Shown piece after piece: positions 25,809 through 33,729 of a stretch of DNA of 33,978 bases (position 1 is its first letter; the number at the start of each line of letters is the position of its first letter). The notes under the pieces were generated by a model. It was not told the DNA's origin and did no database searches. It saw only the letters and a list, made by a program, of their open reading frames with translations. Position numbers and translations under genes: made by a program. The DNA comes from Methylomicrobium sp035916875. Lineage in GTDB: Bacteria > Pseudomonadota > Gammaproteobacteria > Methylococcales > Methylomonadaceae. The DNA is taken from NCBI RefSeq assembly GCF_035916875.1, contig NZ_JAXUHN010000040.1:1-33978 (forward strand). The letters are read 5' to 3'.

Positions 25809-26969
25809 ATGAAAAAACTTTGTTTCGTCGCCACGATTCCGGCGGTCATTCAAGCGTTCATGAAGGATGCCATCCGCGCCGCATCCCCTAGGGGATGGAG
25901 CACCGACGTGATCAGCAGTCCCCAAGGCGCCGAGCTTTTGCAGAACCTGAATGCCCGCTTTATCCCGCTGGCAATCGAGCGCAAGATATCGCCGTCGCGG
26001 GATATATTGGCCTTGGTTCAACTCTTCGGCTGGTTTCGACGGGAGCGCTATGATCTCGTGCATTCGATCATGCCCAAAACGGGCTTATTGACGATGTTGG
26101 CCGCCCGGATTGCCGGCGTTCCCCGGCGCTTGCACACCTTTACCGGCCAAGTATGGGCGACCAAGCAAGGGTGGAAGCGCCGTTTCTTAAAAATGTTCGA
26201 CAAATTGATTGTCGTGCTGGCGACTCACATTCTGGTGGACAGTCCATCGCAACGCGATTTTCTGGTAGCCGAGGGCATTCTGCGCGAAAATCAGGGCATT
26301 GTCCTGGGCCAGGGCTCGATCTGCGGCGTCGACGGCGAGATATTCAAGCCCGATGCGGAAGTCCGAGAGCGGATCAGAACGCAATTGGACATTGGCCTTT
26401 CTCAGCCCGTCATCCTTTTTCTCGGAAGATTGAACCGCGACAAAGGCATGTTGGACCTGGCCTCGGCATTTGTGGAGATTGCACGAAAACATGCCGATGC
26501 TGTTCTGGTATTGGTCGGCGCCGAAGAAGACGTGCCCTATGCGCGCATTCAGGAAATTTGCGGGGAATACCGGACTCGACTGCGCCGGGTCAGTTATACG
26601 CCGAATCCCGAACATTATATGGCAATGGCCGATATTTTTTGCCTGCCCAGCTACCGCGAGGGCTTCGGTCAAGTTATCATGGAAGCCGCGGCGGCCGGTA
26701 TTCCCGCCGTCGCGACGAAAATTTACGGCATTACCGACGCGGTCGCGGACCAAGAAACCGGGATTCTTTATCCTGCCGGCAATGTGGAGGCGTTAATCCT
26801 GTCCTTGTCAAGACTGATCGAAAATTCCGACTATCGCCGTCGCTTGGGCAATGCGGCGCAAGCGCGAGCGCTATCGCGGTTTTCGAGCCGACAAATTATC
26901 GATGAAACGATGTCCTTATATTCGCAACTGTTAATGTCTTCCGAGCATCCGGGATCCAATGCCGGCTAA
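25809..26969 (+). CDS. Glycosyltransferase family 4 (GT-B fold)
   Basis: The product is 386 residues from the ATG at 25809; an adjacent TTG at 25806 is less likely. The N-terminal half has VHSIMPKTGLLTMLAARIAGVPRRLHT. The C-terminal half has the donor-binding block ILFLGRLNRDKGMLDLASAF and LPSYREGFGQVIMEAAAAGIP, the E-x7-E element of retaining GT4 enzymes. It probably extends the lipid-linked oligosaccharide on the cytoplasmic side. Its 3' end overlaps the next gene by 11 bases. Confidence 0.93.
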   Translation: MKKLCFVATIPAVIQAFMKDAIRAASPRGWSTDVISSPQGAELLQNLNARFIPLAIERKISPSRDILALVQLFGWFRRERYDLVHSIMPKTGLLTMLAARIAGVPRRLHTFTGQVWATKQGWKRRFLKMFDKLIVVLATHILVDSPSQRDFLVAEGILRENQGIVLGQGSICGVDGEIFKPDAEVRERIRTQLDIGLSQPVILFLGRLNRDKGMLDLASAFVEIARKHADAVLVLVGAEEDVPYARIQEICGEYRTRLRRVSYTPNPEHYMAMADIFCLPSYREGFGQVIMEAAAAGIPAVATKIYGITDAVADQETGILYPAGNVEALILSLSRLIENSDYRRRLGNAAQARALSRFSSRQIIDETMSLYSQLLMSSEHPGSNAG

Positions 26970-27948
26970 CTTGAATCACGTCCCCCTGCCTTCCGGCAAA
27001 TTGTTGGTAACCGGCGCAAACGGCTTTATCGGCAGGTTATTATGCGCTGCCCTGATAAACCGGCAAGGTTCCGTGAAAGCGGCCGCGCGCAATGCTGGCG
27101 AGGCGGCTCCAAATATCGATACGATTGCGGTTGGAAACATTGACGGATCAACCGATTGGTCGATGGCTTTGCAAGGCATCGAAGTCGTTATCCACCTCGC
27201 CGCGCGCGCCCATATCATGCGGGATACGGCCGCGGATCCGCTCGCCGAGTTCCGCAAAGTCAATGTCGACGGCACGCTGAATCTGGCCGGACAGGCGCTG
27301 CAAGCCAGTGTCAAACGCTTCATTTTTATCAGTTCAATTAAAGTGAACGGCGAAGCAACATCACCTGGACGACCATTCCACGCCGACGACGCCCCGACAC
27401 CCGAAGACGCCTACGGACTTTCCAAACGCGAAGCCGAAGACGGTTTGCGCGAGCTATGCGCCGACTCCACGATGGAATTTGTGATTATCCGCCCGCCCCT
27501 GGTTTACGGTCCGGGCGTGAAAGGCAACTTTTTCAGCATGATGCGTTGGCTCGATAAAGGCATTCCGCTGCCATTCGCCTCCATTCAGAACCGGCGCAGC
27601 CTGGTCGCGGCCGATAATCTGGTCGATCTGATCATCACCTGCATCGGGCATCCCATGGCCGCCAATCAGATCTTTTTGGCCGGCGACGGCGAAGATCTCT
27701 CCACGCCCGAACTATTAAAACGCACCGCAGCCGCTCTCGGCAAACGCGCGCGCCTTTTGCCCGTGCCGACGGCATTATTGGCTTTCGCGGCGCGCTGCCT
27801 CGGCAAAACCGCGGCGGTGCAAAAACTTTGCGGCTCATTGCAGGTGAATATCCAGAAAACCCGTAGCATGCTGGGATGGCGGCCGCCGGTCGGCGTCGAT
27901 CAGGCCTTGCGCGCCAGCGCCGAGCATTATTTGGGAGTCCGGAAGTGA
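26959..27948 (+). CDS. NAD-dependent nucleotide-sugar epimerase/reductase, WbpV-like
   Basis: This 329-residue extended SDR has GANGFIG at 19-25, S125/S126 (FISSIKVNGE), Y152 and K156 (AYGLSKREAE), and the conserved RPPLVYGPGVKGNF. The gene stands directly before a WbpL-like glycosyl-1-phosphate transferase and a WbpM-like dehydratase, the order known from Pseudomonas aeruginosa O-antigen loci. There WbpV reduces the WbpM product UDP-4-keto-6-deoxy-GlcNAc to UDP-QuiNAc. Family and context support a similar role here, but a FucNAc epimer cannot be excluded. The stop overlaps the next start as TGATG. Confidence 0.9.
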   Translation: MPANLNHVPLPSGKLLVTGANGFIGRLLCAALINRQGSVKAAARNAGEAAPNIDTIAVGNIDGSTDWSMALQGIEVVIHLAARAHIMRDTAADPLAEFRKVNVDGTLNLAGQALQASVKRFIFISSIKVNGEATSPGRPFHADDAPTPEDAYGLSKREAEDGLRELCADSTMEFVIIRPPLVYGPGVKGNFFSMMRWLDKGIPLPFASIQNRRSLVAADNLVDLIITCIGHPMAANQIFLAGDGEDLSTPELLKRTAAALGKRARLLPVPTALLAFAARCLGKTAAVQKLCGSLQVNIQKTRSMLGWRPPVGVDQALRASAEHYLGVRK

Positions 27949-28964
27949 TGCGGGCGGGCGATTTACTGCTGGCGGCTTTGGCGGTCGCGTGCCTGTTTAC
28001 CGGCCTGATACGCCGTTATGCGCTGAGATCGAACCTGATCGACGTGCCGAATCAACGCAGTTCCCATACGCTGCCGACCGCGCGCGGCGGAGGCATGGCG
28101 ATCGTGGCAGTGTTTTTAGCCGGCATCGGCGTGCTATTCGCATTCGGCAAGCTGACACAGGTTCAAAGCTGGGCGCTGTTGGGCGCCGGCGCGTGGGTCG
28201 CCTTGGTCGGCTTCCTGGACGATCACCGCCATATCCCCGCCGGCTGGCGGCTGTTGGCGCATTTCGCCGGCGCCGGCTGGGGGCTCTTCTGGCTCGACGG
28301 TTTTCCGCCCTTGCATCTGTTCGGCCAAATCGTCGATCTCGGCTGGGCAGGCCATATTTTCGGCCTCTTCTATCTGGTCTGGCTGCTGAATCTCTACAAC
28401 TTCATGGACGGCATCGACGGCATCGCCGGCATCGAAGCGATCACGGCCTGTCTGGGCGGCGTCTTGTTGTTCCGGTTATCCGGAGACCAGAGCTTATGGC
28501 TCGAACCGGCCTTGCTCGCGGCCGCCAGCGCCGGCTTTTTGCTCTGGAATTTTCCGCCCGCGAAGATTTTCATGGGCGATGCGGGCAGCGGTTTTTTGGG
28601 CATCATGCTGGGCTTGATTTCGATTCAGTCCGCTGGGCTGAACCCGAACCTGTTCTGGAGCTGGCTGTGCCTGTTGGGCGTGTTCATCGTCGATGCGACC
28701 TGGACTTTATGGCGGCGCTTCAGGCTCGGCGAAAGGCTGCATGAAGCACATCGCAGCCACGCCTATCAGTTCGCGGCGCGCCGTTTCGGCTCGCATAAGG
28801 CGGTCACGCTGGGCGTCGGCGCGATCAATCTGTTCTGGCTCCTGCCGCTGGCGGTCTCGATCAGCCTCGGCTTGCTGAACGGCATACTAGGCGTCGCCTT
28901 GGCCTATCTGCCGCTGTTGCTGACCGCAATCAAATTCAACGCCGGCGGCGCGGAAAATCGCTGA
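27948..28964 (+). CDS. Undecaprenyl-phosphate glycosyl-1-phosphate transferase, WbpL/WecA-like
   Basis: The product is 338 residues from the ATG at 27948, which overlaps the upstream stop as TGATG; a longer in-frame extension to 27876 lies inside the previous gene and is rejected. It is a polytopic membrane protein of the MraY/WecA superfamily. Family motifs are the ARGGG block at about 45-49, the catalytic aspartates in GFLDDHRHIPAGWRLLAHF (D91, D92), NFMDGIDGIAG at 151-161 and KIFMGDAGSGFLG. It would transfer a HexNAc-1-phosphate from UDP to undecaprenyl phosphate, starting the oligosaccharide. The basic HEAHRSHAYQ segment is the conserved cytoplasmic loop. Confidence 0.95.
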   Translation: MRAGDLLLAALAVACLFTGLIRRYALRSNLIDVPNQRSSHTLPTARGGGMAIVAVFLAGIGVLFAFGKLTQVQSWALLGAGAWVALVGFLDDHRHIPAGWRLLAHFAGAGWGLFWLDGFPPLHLFGQIVDLGWAGHIFGLFYLVWLLNLYNFMDGIDGIAGIEAITACLGGVLLFRLSGDQSLWLEPALLAAASAGFLLWNFPPAKIFMGDAGSGFLGIMLGLISIQSAGLNPNLFWSWLCLLGVFIVDATWTLWRRFRLGERLHEAHRSHAYQFAARRFGSHKAVTLGVGAINLFWLLPLAVSISLGLLNGILGVALAYLPLLLTAIKFNAGGAENR

Positions 28965-30949
28965 TGAAATCACGACTGGCGCATTGGTTTATCGGACTGC
29001 CCAGACCCCGAAAAGCCCTCATTCTGATCGGCGCGGACATCGTGTTCGCTGTGCTGGCCTTATGGTCGGCTTTTTCGCTACGTTGGGGCGTCCTGTTCGA
29101 ACCGCGGGGCATCGAGTGGGTATTGATCGCTATCGCGCCGGCCTTGGCCGTGCCGATGTTCATCCGCCTGGGCCTATACCGTGCGATCATCCGCTATATC
29201 GAAATCCGGGCGTTGTGGACGATAGTGCAGGCGGTCACGCTCTATGCCGGCGCATTCGCGATCATTTATTTCCTGCCCTTCATTTTCTATGAGAGCGGCA
29301 TCCGCAGTCTGCCACGCACAGTACCTTTCCTGAACTGGCTGATCATGGTCCTACTGGTCGTCGGCAGCCGTTTTTTTGCGCGCTGGTGGCTCGGCGATAC
29401 TTACATCCGTCTCAGCGGCGGGCACAATCCTCTACACCCGAAGAAAAAAGTGCTCATTTACGGCGCCGGCGGCGGCGGCGTGCAATTGGCATCGGCCTTG
29501 GCGCTCGGCCGCGAGTTTCGCCCGGTCGCCTTCATTGATGACGATATGTCCCTACATAGGCACAAAATCAACGGACTGAGAATCTATCCGTTTTCGGCCT
29601 TGAGTTATCTGATAGACCGGTATGACGTGTCGAGCGTCCTGTTGGCGATACCATCCGCCAAACGGGCGCGCAAAAGCGAGTTGATCCGTTTGCTCGAACC
29701 TTATGCGGTGCAGGTGCTGTCGATGCCGAATCTTTCCGAAATCGCCGAAGGCAAGATCACTTTCGATACGCTCCGTGAAGTCGAGATTGAAGACCTGCTG
29801 GGCCGCGAACCGGTCGCGCCGGACCCTGCCCGGCTGCATGCGAATATCGCCGGCAAAGCGGTGATGGTGACCGGCGCGGGCGGCTCGATCGGCTCCGAAT
29901 TATGCCGGCAGATCGTCGCCCTGAAGCCCTCCGCGCTGATTTTGTTCGAATTGAGCGAATACGCCTTGTATACGATCGAACAGGAGTTGCAGTTGCTGGT
30001 ATCCCGATTCGACACGCTCGAAAACATACCGATTTACCCAATTTTGGGCTCGGTGACCGATGCGCCGCGGCTGCGCAAGGTCTGCGAAACCTTCAAGGTG
30101 CAGACAATCTACCATGCCGCGGCCTACAAGCATGTGCCTATTGTCGAACATAATCCGGTCGCGGCGATCCGCAACAATGTGTTCGGCACGTTGCGCGCCG
30201 CCGAAGCGGCCGTGCAGACGCAAGTCGAAACGTTTGTGCTGATCTCGACCGACAAGGCCGTCCGCCCGACCAATACGATGGGCGCAACCAAGCGCTTTGC
30301 GGAACTGATTCTGCAGGCCTTCAGCGCAATGCCGGAAAATCGGCATCACACTCGATTCACCATGGTGCGCTTCGGCAACGTTCTCGGATCGTCCGGCTCG
30401 GTCGTGCCGTTATTTCGAGAACAAATCAAACGCGGCGGCCCGGTCACTGTAACCGATCCTAGAATCATCCGCTATTTCATGACCATTCCGGAAGCCGCGC
30501 AACTGGTCATTCAAGCCGGCGCGATGGGCGGCGGCGGCGATGTCTTCGTGCTCGACATGGGCGATCCGGTCCGCATTCTCGACCTGGCCAAACGGATGAT
30601 TCATCTGAGCGGGCTCGAAATCAAGGACAAAGAGCATCCTGACGGTGAAATCGAAATCTGTTTTACCGGCCTCAGGCCCGGCGAAAAACTTTATGAAGAA
30701 CTTCTGATCGGCGACAATGTGGCCGAAACCAGCCACCCGCGCATTTGGCGCGCCGAAGAACATGTGATTCCATGGGATGATTTATCCCAGCGCCTGCATC
30801 GCCTGGATAATGCTGCGGAGCAGGATGATCACGAACAAATCAGGGCAATATTGCTCGGCGTGGTTTCGGGTTTTACGCCGCAATGCGGGATAGAAGATCT
30901 GCTCTGGAAACAAGCCCAGACCGAAAAGGTATCGTCGGAGTCTGTCTAA
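28964..30949 (+). CDS. UDP-GlcNAc 4,6-dehydratase, WbpM/FlaA1-CapD family
   Basis: This 661-residue protein is full length for the long WbpM type. It has about four N-terminal membrane segments (to about residue 145), a first nucleotide-binding domain starting VLIYGAGGGGVQLA, and a catalytic domain starting VMVTGAGGSIGSELCRQ (G304-G310). The active site carries the family's unusual methionine in place of the SDR tyrosine: M439 and K443 in NTMGATKRFAE, with S428/T429/D430 in ISTDKAVRP. It makes UDP-4-keto-6-deoxy-GlcNAc. The start overlaps the wbpL-like stop as TGATG. It is the last gene of the locus. Confidence 0.96.
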   Translation: MKSRLAHWFIGLPRPRKALILIGADIVFAVLALWSAFSLRWGVLFEPRGIEWVLIAIAPALAVPMFIRLGLYRAIIRYIEIRALWTIVQAVTLYAGAFAIIYFLPFIFYESGIRSLPRTVPFLNWLIMVLLVVGSRFFARWWLGDTYIRLSGGHNPLHPKKKVLIYGAGGGGVQLASALALGREFRPVAFIDDDMSLHRHKINGLRIYPFSALSYLIDRYDVSSVLLAIPSAKRARKSELIRLLEPYAVQVLSMPNLSEIAEGKITFDTLREVEIEDLLGREPVAPDPARLHANIAGKAVMVTGAGGSIGSELCRQIVALKPSALILFELSEYALYTIEQELQLLVSRFDTLENIPIYPILGSVTDAPRLRKVCETFKVQTIYHAAAYKHVPIVEHNPVAAIRNNVFGTLRAAEAAVQTQVETFVLISTDKAVRPTNTMGATKRFAELILQAFSAMPENRHHTRFTMVRFGNVLGSSGSVVPLFREQIKRGGPVTVTDPRIIRYFMTIPEAAQLVIQAGAMGGGGDVFVLDMGDPVRILDLAKRMIHLSGLEIKDKEHPDGEIEICFTGLRPGEKLYEELLIGDNVAETSHPRIWRAEEHVIPWDDLSQRLHRLDNAAEQDDHEQIRAILLGVVSGFTPQCGIEDLLWKQAQTEKVSSESV

Positions 30950-30955
30950 ACGGCG

Positions 30956-30991
30956 AAAAAAAACCCCTCTCCGGCTATGCGCAGGGAGGGG
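30956..30991 (-). terminator. Strong rho-independent terminator (minus-strand orientation)
   Basis: On the minus strand CCCCTCCC (30991-30984) pairs with the GGAGAGGGG at 30972-30964, allowing one bulge, with an 11-base loop, then eight Ts at 30963-30956. In the plus direction the hairpin is followed by CTCTAAAAT rather than a T tract, so it would terminate the wbpM-side transcript only weakly. Confidence 0.75.
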
Positions 30992-31061
30992 CTCTAAAAT
31001 CGGGCAGCGAATAAATTTGAGGAGGCACTGCCCGATGAAACAGAGAAAGAAAATCTGTGAC
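30956..31061 (-). ncRNA. Candidate small RNA (three hairpins ending in an intrinsic terminator)
   Basis: Read on the minus strand, a TATAGT box (31068-31073) is followed after about seven bases by a roughly 105-base segment. It has hairpin 1 (31040-31058, ACAGA/TCTGT), hairpin 2 (30999-31036, perfect 9-base-pair stem ATCGGGCAG/CTGCCCGAT with a 20-base loop) and a GC-rich terminator hairpin ending in eight Ts. The loop of hairpin 2 shows CCTCCTC, complementary to a Shine-Dalgarno sequence, a feature of several C-rich-loop regulatory RNAs. No protein gene on this strand would need the terminator. The -35 match is weak (TTGTAT, 16-base spacer). I know no family it matches. The alternative is that the relevant RNA is on the plus strand (see the small frame at 31035). 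Confidence 0.4.
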
Positions 31062-31130
31062 AGTACTACTATACAGGCTTTAAAAATGCATACAATAACG
31101 CAATTGATAAACACATTATTTCTTAAATAG
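31035..31130 (+). CDS. Possible 31-residue small protein (uncertain)
   Basis: An ATG at 31035 opens a 31-codon frame (beginning MKQRKKICDSTTIQALKM) that ends in TAG at 31130. A strong Shine-Dalgarno GAGGAGG (31019-31025) lies nine bases upstream. This Shine-Dalgarno sits in the loop of the 30999-31036 hairpin, and the 3' arm of the stem reaches the start codon, which could control translation. The product is basic, without a clear membrane segment or family. It competes with the minus-strand RNA interpretation of the same bases. Confidence 0.25.
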   Translation: MKQRKKICDSTTIQALKMHTITQLINTLFLK

Positions 31131-31137
31131 AAATAAT
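31115..31137. repeat. AT-rich inverted repeat
   Basis: ATTATTTC at 31115-31122 is an exact reverse complement of GAAATAAT at 31130-31137, separated by seven bases. It could be an operator-like dyad or a weak hairpin. It lies just downstream of the minus-strand TTGACA at 31144-31149. Confidence 0.5.
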
Positions 31138-31282
31138 TCGTAGTGTCAAGGTTTTTGTATTTTTGCATTGCCGCTAGCGCCGCACCCGCAGGGCATAGAT
31201 AGGGACACCGTTTTCACCGCTCCCTCGGCGCCTGACGCAGCCCCCTATGAATCTTGAAAACCGTTGATAGCAGGAGAACACA

Positions 31283-32197
31283 GTGGATAAATTGACCAGC
31301 ATGAACGTGTTCGTCCGCGTCGCAAAAGCGGGAAGTTTTGCCGGCGGCGCGCGCGATCTGGATATTTCCCGGGCGATGGCAACCAAGCATATCATGCATC
31401 TGGAGGGCTGCCTCGGCACCCGCCTATTCAACCGCACCACGCGCAGCCTGAGTTTGACCGAAGTCGGCGCGTCCTATTTCGAGCGCTGCCAGCAGGTACT
31501 GCTGGACATCGATGAAATGGAATCCCAAGTCACCCACTTGCAGACCGAACCGCGCGGCGCATTACGGATCAGCGCGCCGCCGGTGATCGGTGCGACACAT
31601 ATCGCGCGTGCGATCTCCGAGTTTCTGAAACTGCATCCCGATTTGAACGTCGAATTGCTCATTCAGAGCAGTCCCGGCGACATGATCGAGGACGGCATCG
31701 ATCTGGCGATCTATCTGGGCACGTTAAACGACACCAGCATGGTTGCGCGCAAACTGGCCAGTTCGTCGCTGATCGTCTGCGGATCGCCGGATTATTTCGC
31801 TAAATATGGTACGCCGCAAACCCCGCAGGAACTCACTCAACACAGTTGCCTGATCAACTGGGCGATTCCGCCGAAAAATAAATGGCCGTTCAAAAGCGAA
31901 TCGGGCTATCAGGTGATTAATGTCTCCGGCCGTTTACAGGCCAATGTCGCGGATGCGATCCGTATCGCCGCGATCAATGGGCTAGGCTTGGTGATGCTGC
32001 CGATTTATATTGTCGGCTGGGATATTGAACGCGGCCGGCTGCTTCCCGCTTTGCAGAACTATCCGTCTCCGCCCTTGGAAGTGCATGCGGTTTATCCGCA
32101 CCGGAAATATCTGTCCGCGAAGGTGCGCGTATTCATGGAGTTTCTGCAATCCTGGCTGGAACCCCGCGTCAGCAAACTCGGCGGGCCGGAGACATGA
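31283..32197 (+). CDS. LysR-family transcriptional regulator
   Basis: This 304-residue protein has the LysR layout: an N-terminal winged helix-turn-helix at about residues 1-60 (MNVFVRVAKAGSFAGGARDLDISRAMATKHI...LGTRLFNRTTRSLSLTEVG) and a C-terminal substrate-binding domain from about 90 (RGALRISAPPVIGATHIARAI). The GTG start is preceded by AGGAG six bases upstream. The DNA-binding part resembles the CrgA/DsdC-like subgroup of LysR proteins that often control oxidoreductases. No divergent target gene is present; instead it is coupled to the next gene (ATGA overlap), so it may regulate its own operon. The effector cannot be predicted. Confidence 0.95.
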   Translation: MDKLTSMNVFVRVAKAGSFAGGARDLDISRAMATKHIMHLEGCLGTRLFNRTTRSLSLTEVGASYFERCQQVLLDIDEMESQVTHLQTEPRGALRISAPPVIGATHIARAISEFLKLHPDLNVELLIQSSPGDMIEDGIDLAIYLGTLNDTSMVARKLASSSLIVCGSPDYFAKYGTPQTPQELTQHSCLINWAIPPKNKWPFKSESGYQVINVSGRLQANVADAIRIAAINGLGLVMLPIYIVGWDIERGRLLPALQNYPSPPLEVHAVYPHRKYLSAKVRVFMEFLQSWLEPRVSKLGGPET

Positions 32198-32769
32198 ATG
32201 AACTCCGCGAAAAATGGAACCGCATCTACAGCCTGGGCGAGCCCGGCCAGCAAGCTCCGGCGTCAGTTCTTACCGAAAATGCCTTCCTGTTGCCACCCCA
32301 TGGCACAGCGATCGATCTCGCATCAGGTCTCGGCGCAAACGCGATTTTTCTTGCCGAGCATGGATTGCAGACCACTGCAATTGATATTTCCTCGATAGCG
32401 GTCGAAAAATTGAATGCCTATGCCCGCCGCCGTCAACTCGCGATCGAAGCAAAACAGGAAGCGATCGGCCCCGCCTTGCTGAGCCCTCTCGCTTTTGATG
32501 TGATTGTGATCAGCCGCTTTCTTGACCGGTCGCTCACGGATGCGATAATAGAGGCCTTGAAACCTGGCGGCCTGTTGTTTTATCAAACTTTCACGCGTCT
32601 AAAAGTGAACGCCGAAGGCCCGAACAATCCAGCCTATTTGCTGAACGCCAATGAACTATTGACACTGTTTTTTCCGTTGCGAACCGTGTTTTACCGAGAT
32701 AACGCCGCCATCGGCGACATACGGATGGGCCTTCGTAATGAAGCCCAATTTGTCGGCCAAAAAACCTGA
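32194..32769 (+). CDS. Class I SAM-dependent methyltransferase (TehB-like)
   Basis: This 191-residue protein has a SAM-binding motif I at about 38-54 (AIDLASGLGANAIFLAEHG), an acidic motif II (AIDISSIAVEKL) and the late motif ALKPGGLLFYQTF. The N-terminal EKWNRIYSLGEP resembles small TehB-like methyltransferases. The substrate is unknown. Its start overlaps the LysR stop by four bases (ATGA), and a rhodanese follows 15 bases later, a trio that hints at handling of a sulfur- or selenium/tellurium-type compound, which is inference. Confidence 0.9.
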   Translation: MNELREKWNRIYSLGEPGQQAPASVLTENAFLLPPHGTAIDLASGLGANAIFLAEHGLQTTAIDISSIAVEKLNAYARRRQLAIEAKQEAIGPALLSPLAFDVIVISRFLDRSLTDAIIEALKPGGLLFYQTFTRLKVNAEGPNNPAYLLNANELLTLFFPLRTVFYRDNAAIGDIRMGLRNEAQFVGQKT

Positions 32770-32784
32770 CCAAGAGACAATCAA

Positions 32785-33177
32785 ATGATCGAAAACCTAA
32801 GCCCCCAACAATCCTGGGACCTATTGCAACGGAATGCCGATGCGGTCCTCGTCGATGTCCGATCCAAGATCGAAAACACTTTCATCGGCCACCCGCCGGG
32901 TGCCGTGCACATCCCGTGGAAAGAAGCTCCGGACTGGCAAATCAATCCAAACTTTGCCGCCCAAGTTCAGGCAGCCGTACCAAATAAGGAGGCGCCGATC
33001 CTGCTGCTTTGCCGCAGCGGCCAGCGCTCTCTGGATGCGGCCAAACTGCTAGAACAGATCGGCTATAAGCACCTGATCAACATCCTGGAAGGTTTCGAAG
33101 GCCCGCTCGATCAAAACAAGCACCGCGGCAACCTCGGCGGCTGGCGGTTTCACGGACTGCCCTGGGAGCAAAGCTAA
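32785..33177 (+). CDS. Rhodanese-like domain protein
   Basis: This 130-residue single-domain protein has the rhodanese fold: AVLVDVRSKIENTFIGHPPGAVHIPW near the N-terminus and the catalytic loop LLCRSGQRSLDAAKLL with the active cysteine at C76. The loop CRSGQRS is of the six-residue sulfurtransferase type. It would carry a persulfide for sulfur transfer in the cytoplasm, since there is no signal peptide. It is the third gene of the LysR-methyltransferase-rhodanese unit. Confidence 0.94.
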   Translation: MIENLSPQQSWDLLQRNADAVLVDVRSKIENTFIGHPPGAVHIPWKEAPDWQINPNFAAQVQAAVPNKEAPILLLCRSGQRSLDAAKLLEQIGYKHLINILEGFEGPLDQNKHRGNLGGWRFHGLPWEQS

Positions 33178-33296
33178 AACCCGCCAATGATCTTATAGGC
33201 TTTGCGGTACAGAATTGAAGTCAGGTTCAGATGATCGAAGCAGATGGCCTGTCATCGGAATTACGCGCACATTTTCGGGACCCTATAGCGACATGT

Positions 33297-33545
33297 GAGG
33301 AAACGAAATGGGGCTTCGCCGTTCGACTTGCTGGGTAGCGGCGGCGAAGCCGGTAAGCGCCGTGGCCGGCCCGCCACTACAATACGGGCATTGATACCGT
33401 TTCGGCTTGATACGAATCCACACCGGCCTAGCCAATATCGGCAAGTGCTCACGACGGTAATCAGTAAACCCTTTTCGGTCTGCTCGTAGGCTTAGACCTG
33501 AACGTCGGGGAGGTCTAGCGGTATTTGGATCAGCGGTGGTTTCAT
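33297..33545 (-). pseudogene. Decayed ISL3-type transposase, N-terminal fragment
   Basis: Read on the minus strand from an ATG at 33545, the frame gives KPPLIQIPLDLPDVQV and then a stop. After the stop the sequence continues AYEQTEKGLLITV, the normal start of ISL3-family transposases. Continuing in a shifted frame gives YRREHLPILARPVWIRIK and PKRYQCPYCSGGPATAL, the zinc-finger region's second half. The intervening segment expected to hold the first CxxC appears deleted. A premature stop, a deletion with frame change and no remaining catalytic domain mark it as a remnant. Confidence 0.65.
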
Positions 33546-33714
33546 CTGCAGCGCTAGAAAACAGGCGTCTATGCATAAGTTACTTGATCATCTTCCCCCA
33601 GACTATCGATTCCTCAGCTATGCTACATGTAGTGGCTACCAGAGGAAATACGCATGAGTCCACTTTCTAGGTATTTATACATATTGTTTTTTAATTCTAA
33701 ATGATACCCTGTAA
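33546..33714. other. Non-genic DNA between IS remnants; possible left end of the right-hand IS630 element
   Basis: No recognisable product is encoded. A CTAG at 33667-33670 is the target preference known for IS630, and the transposase frame opens about 45 bases later, so the element's left end may lie here. The terminal repeats could not be confirmed because the right end of this copy is outside the window. Confidence 0.35.
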
Positions 33715-33729
33715 GTGACTCGCAGAAAG

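Larger units (their letters stand above)
30950..31282. other. 333-bp structured, AT-rich intergenic region after the glycan locus
   Basis: No sizeable gene is found. The region holds a strong minus-strand intrinsic terminator (30956-30991), a 9-base-pair hairpin (30999-31036), a small hairpin (31040-31058), an AT-rich dyad (31115-31137), a perfect minus-strand TTGACA at 31144-31149, and a 31-codon plus-strand frame with a strong Shine-Dalgarno sequence. The last 110 bases before the LysR gene are unremarkable apart from the AGGAG ribosome-binding site. Confidence 0.7.

Noticed and set aside
26153..26905. Plus-strand open frame within the family-4 glycosyltransferase gene
   Set aside because: Alternative frame of a gene with clear GT4 motifs; no domain of its own.
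27989..28744. Arginine-rich plus-strand frame within the WbpL-like gene
   Set aside because: Out-of-frame shadow of the glycosyl-1-phosphate transferase.
30782..31168. Minus-strand 128-codon frame across the end of the WbpM-like gene
   Set aside because: Its start would lie in the AT-rich region and it passes through the terminator and hairpins; composition is not protein-like. The structured RNA explanation fits better.
33174..33250. Short minus-strand frame ending near the rhodanese stop (ILYRKAYKIIGGF)
   Set aside because: Only about 25 codons with a stop directly upstream; too short to assign.
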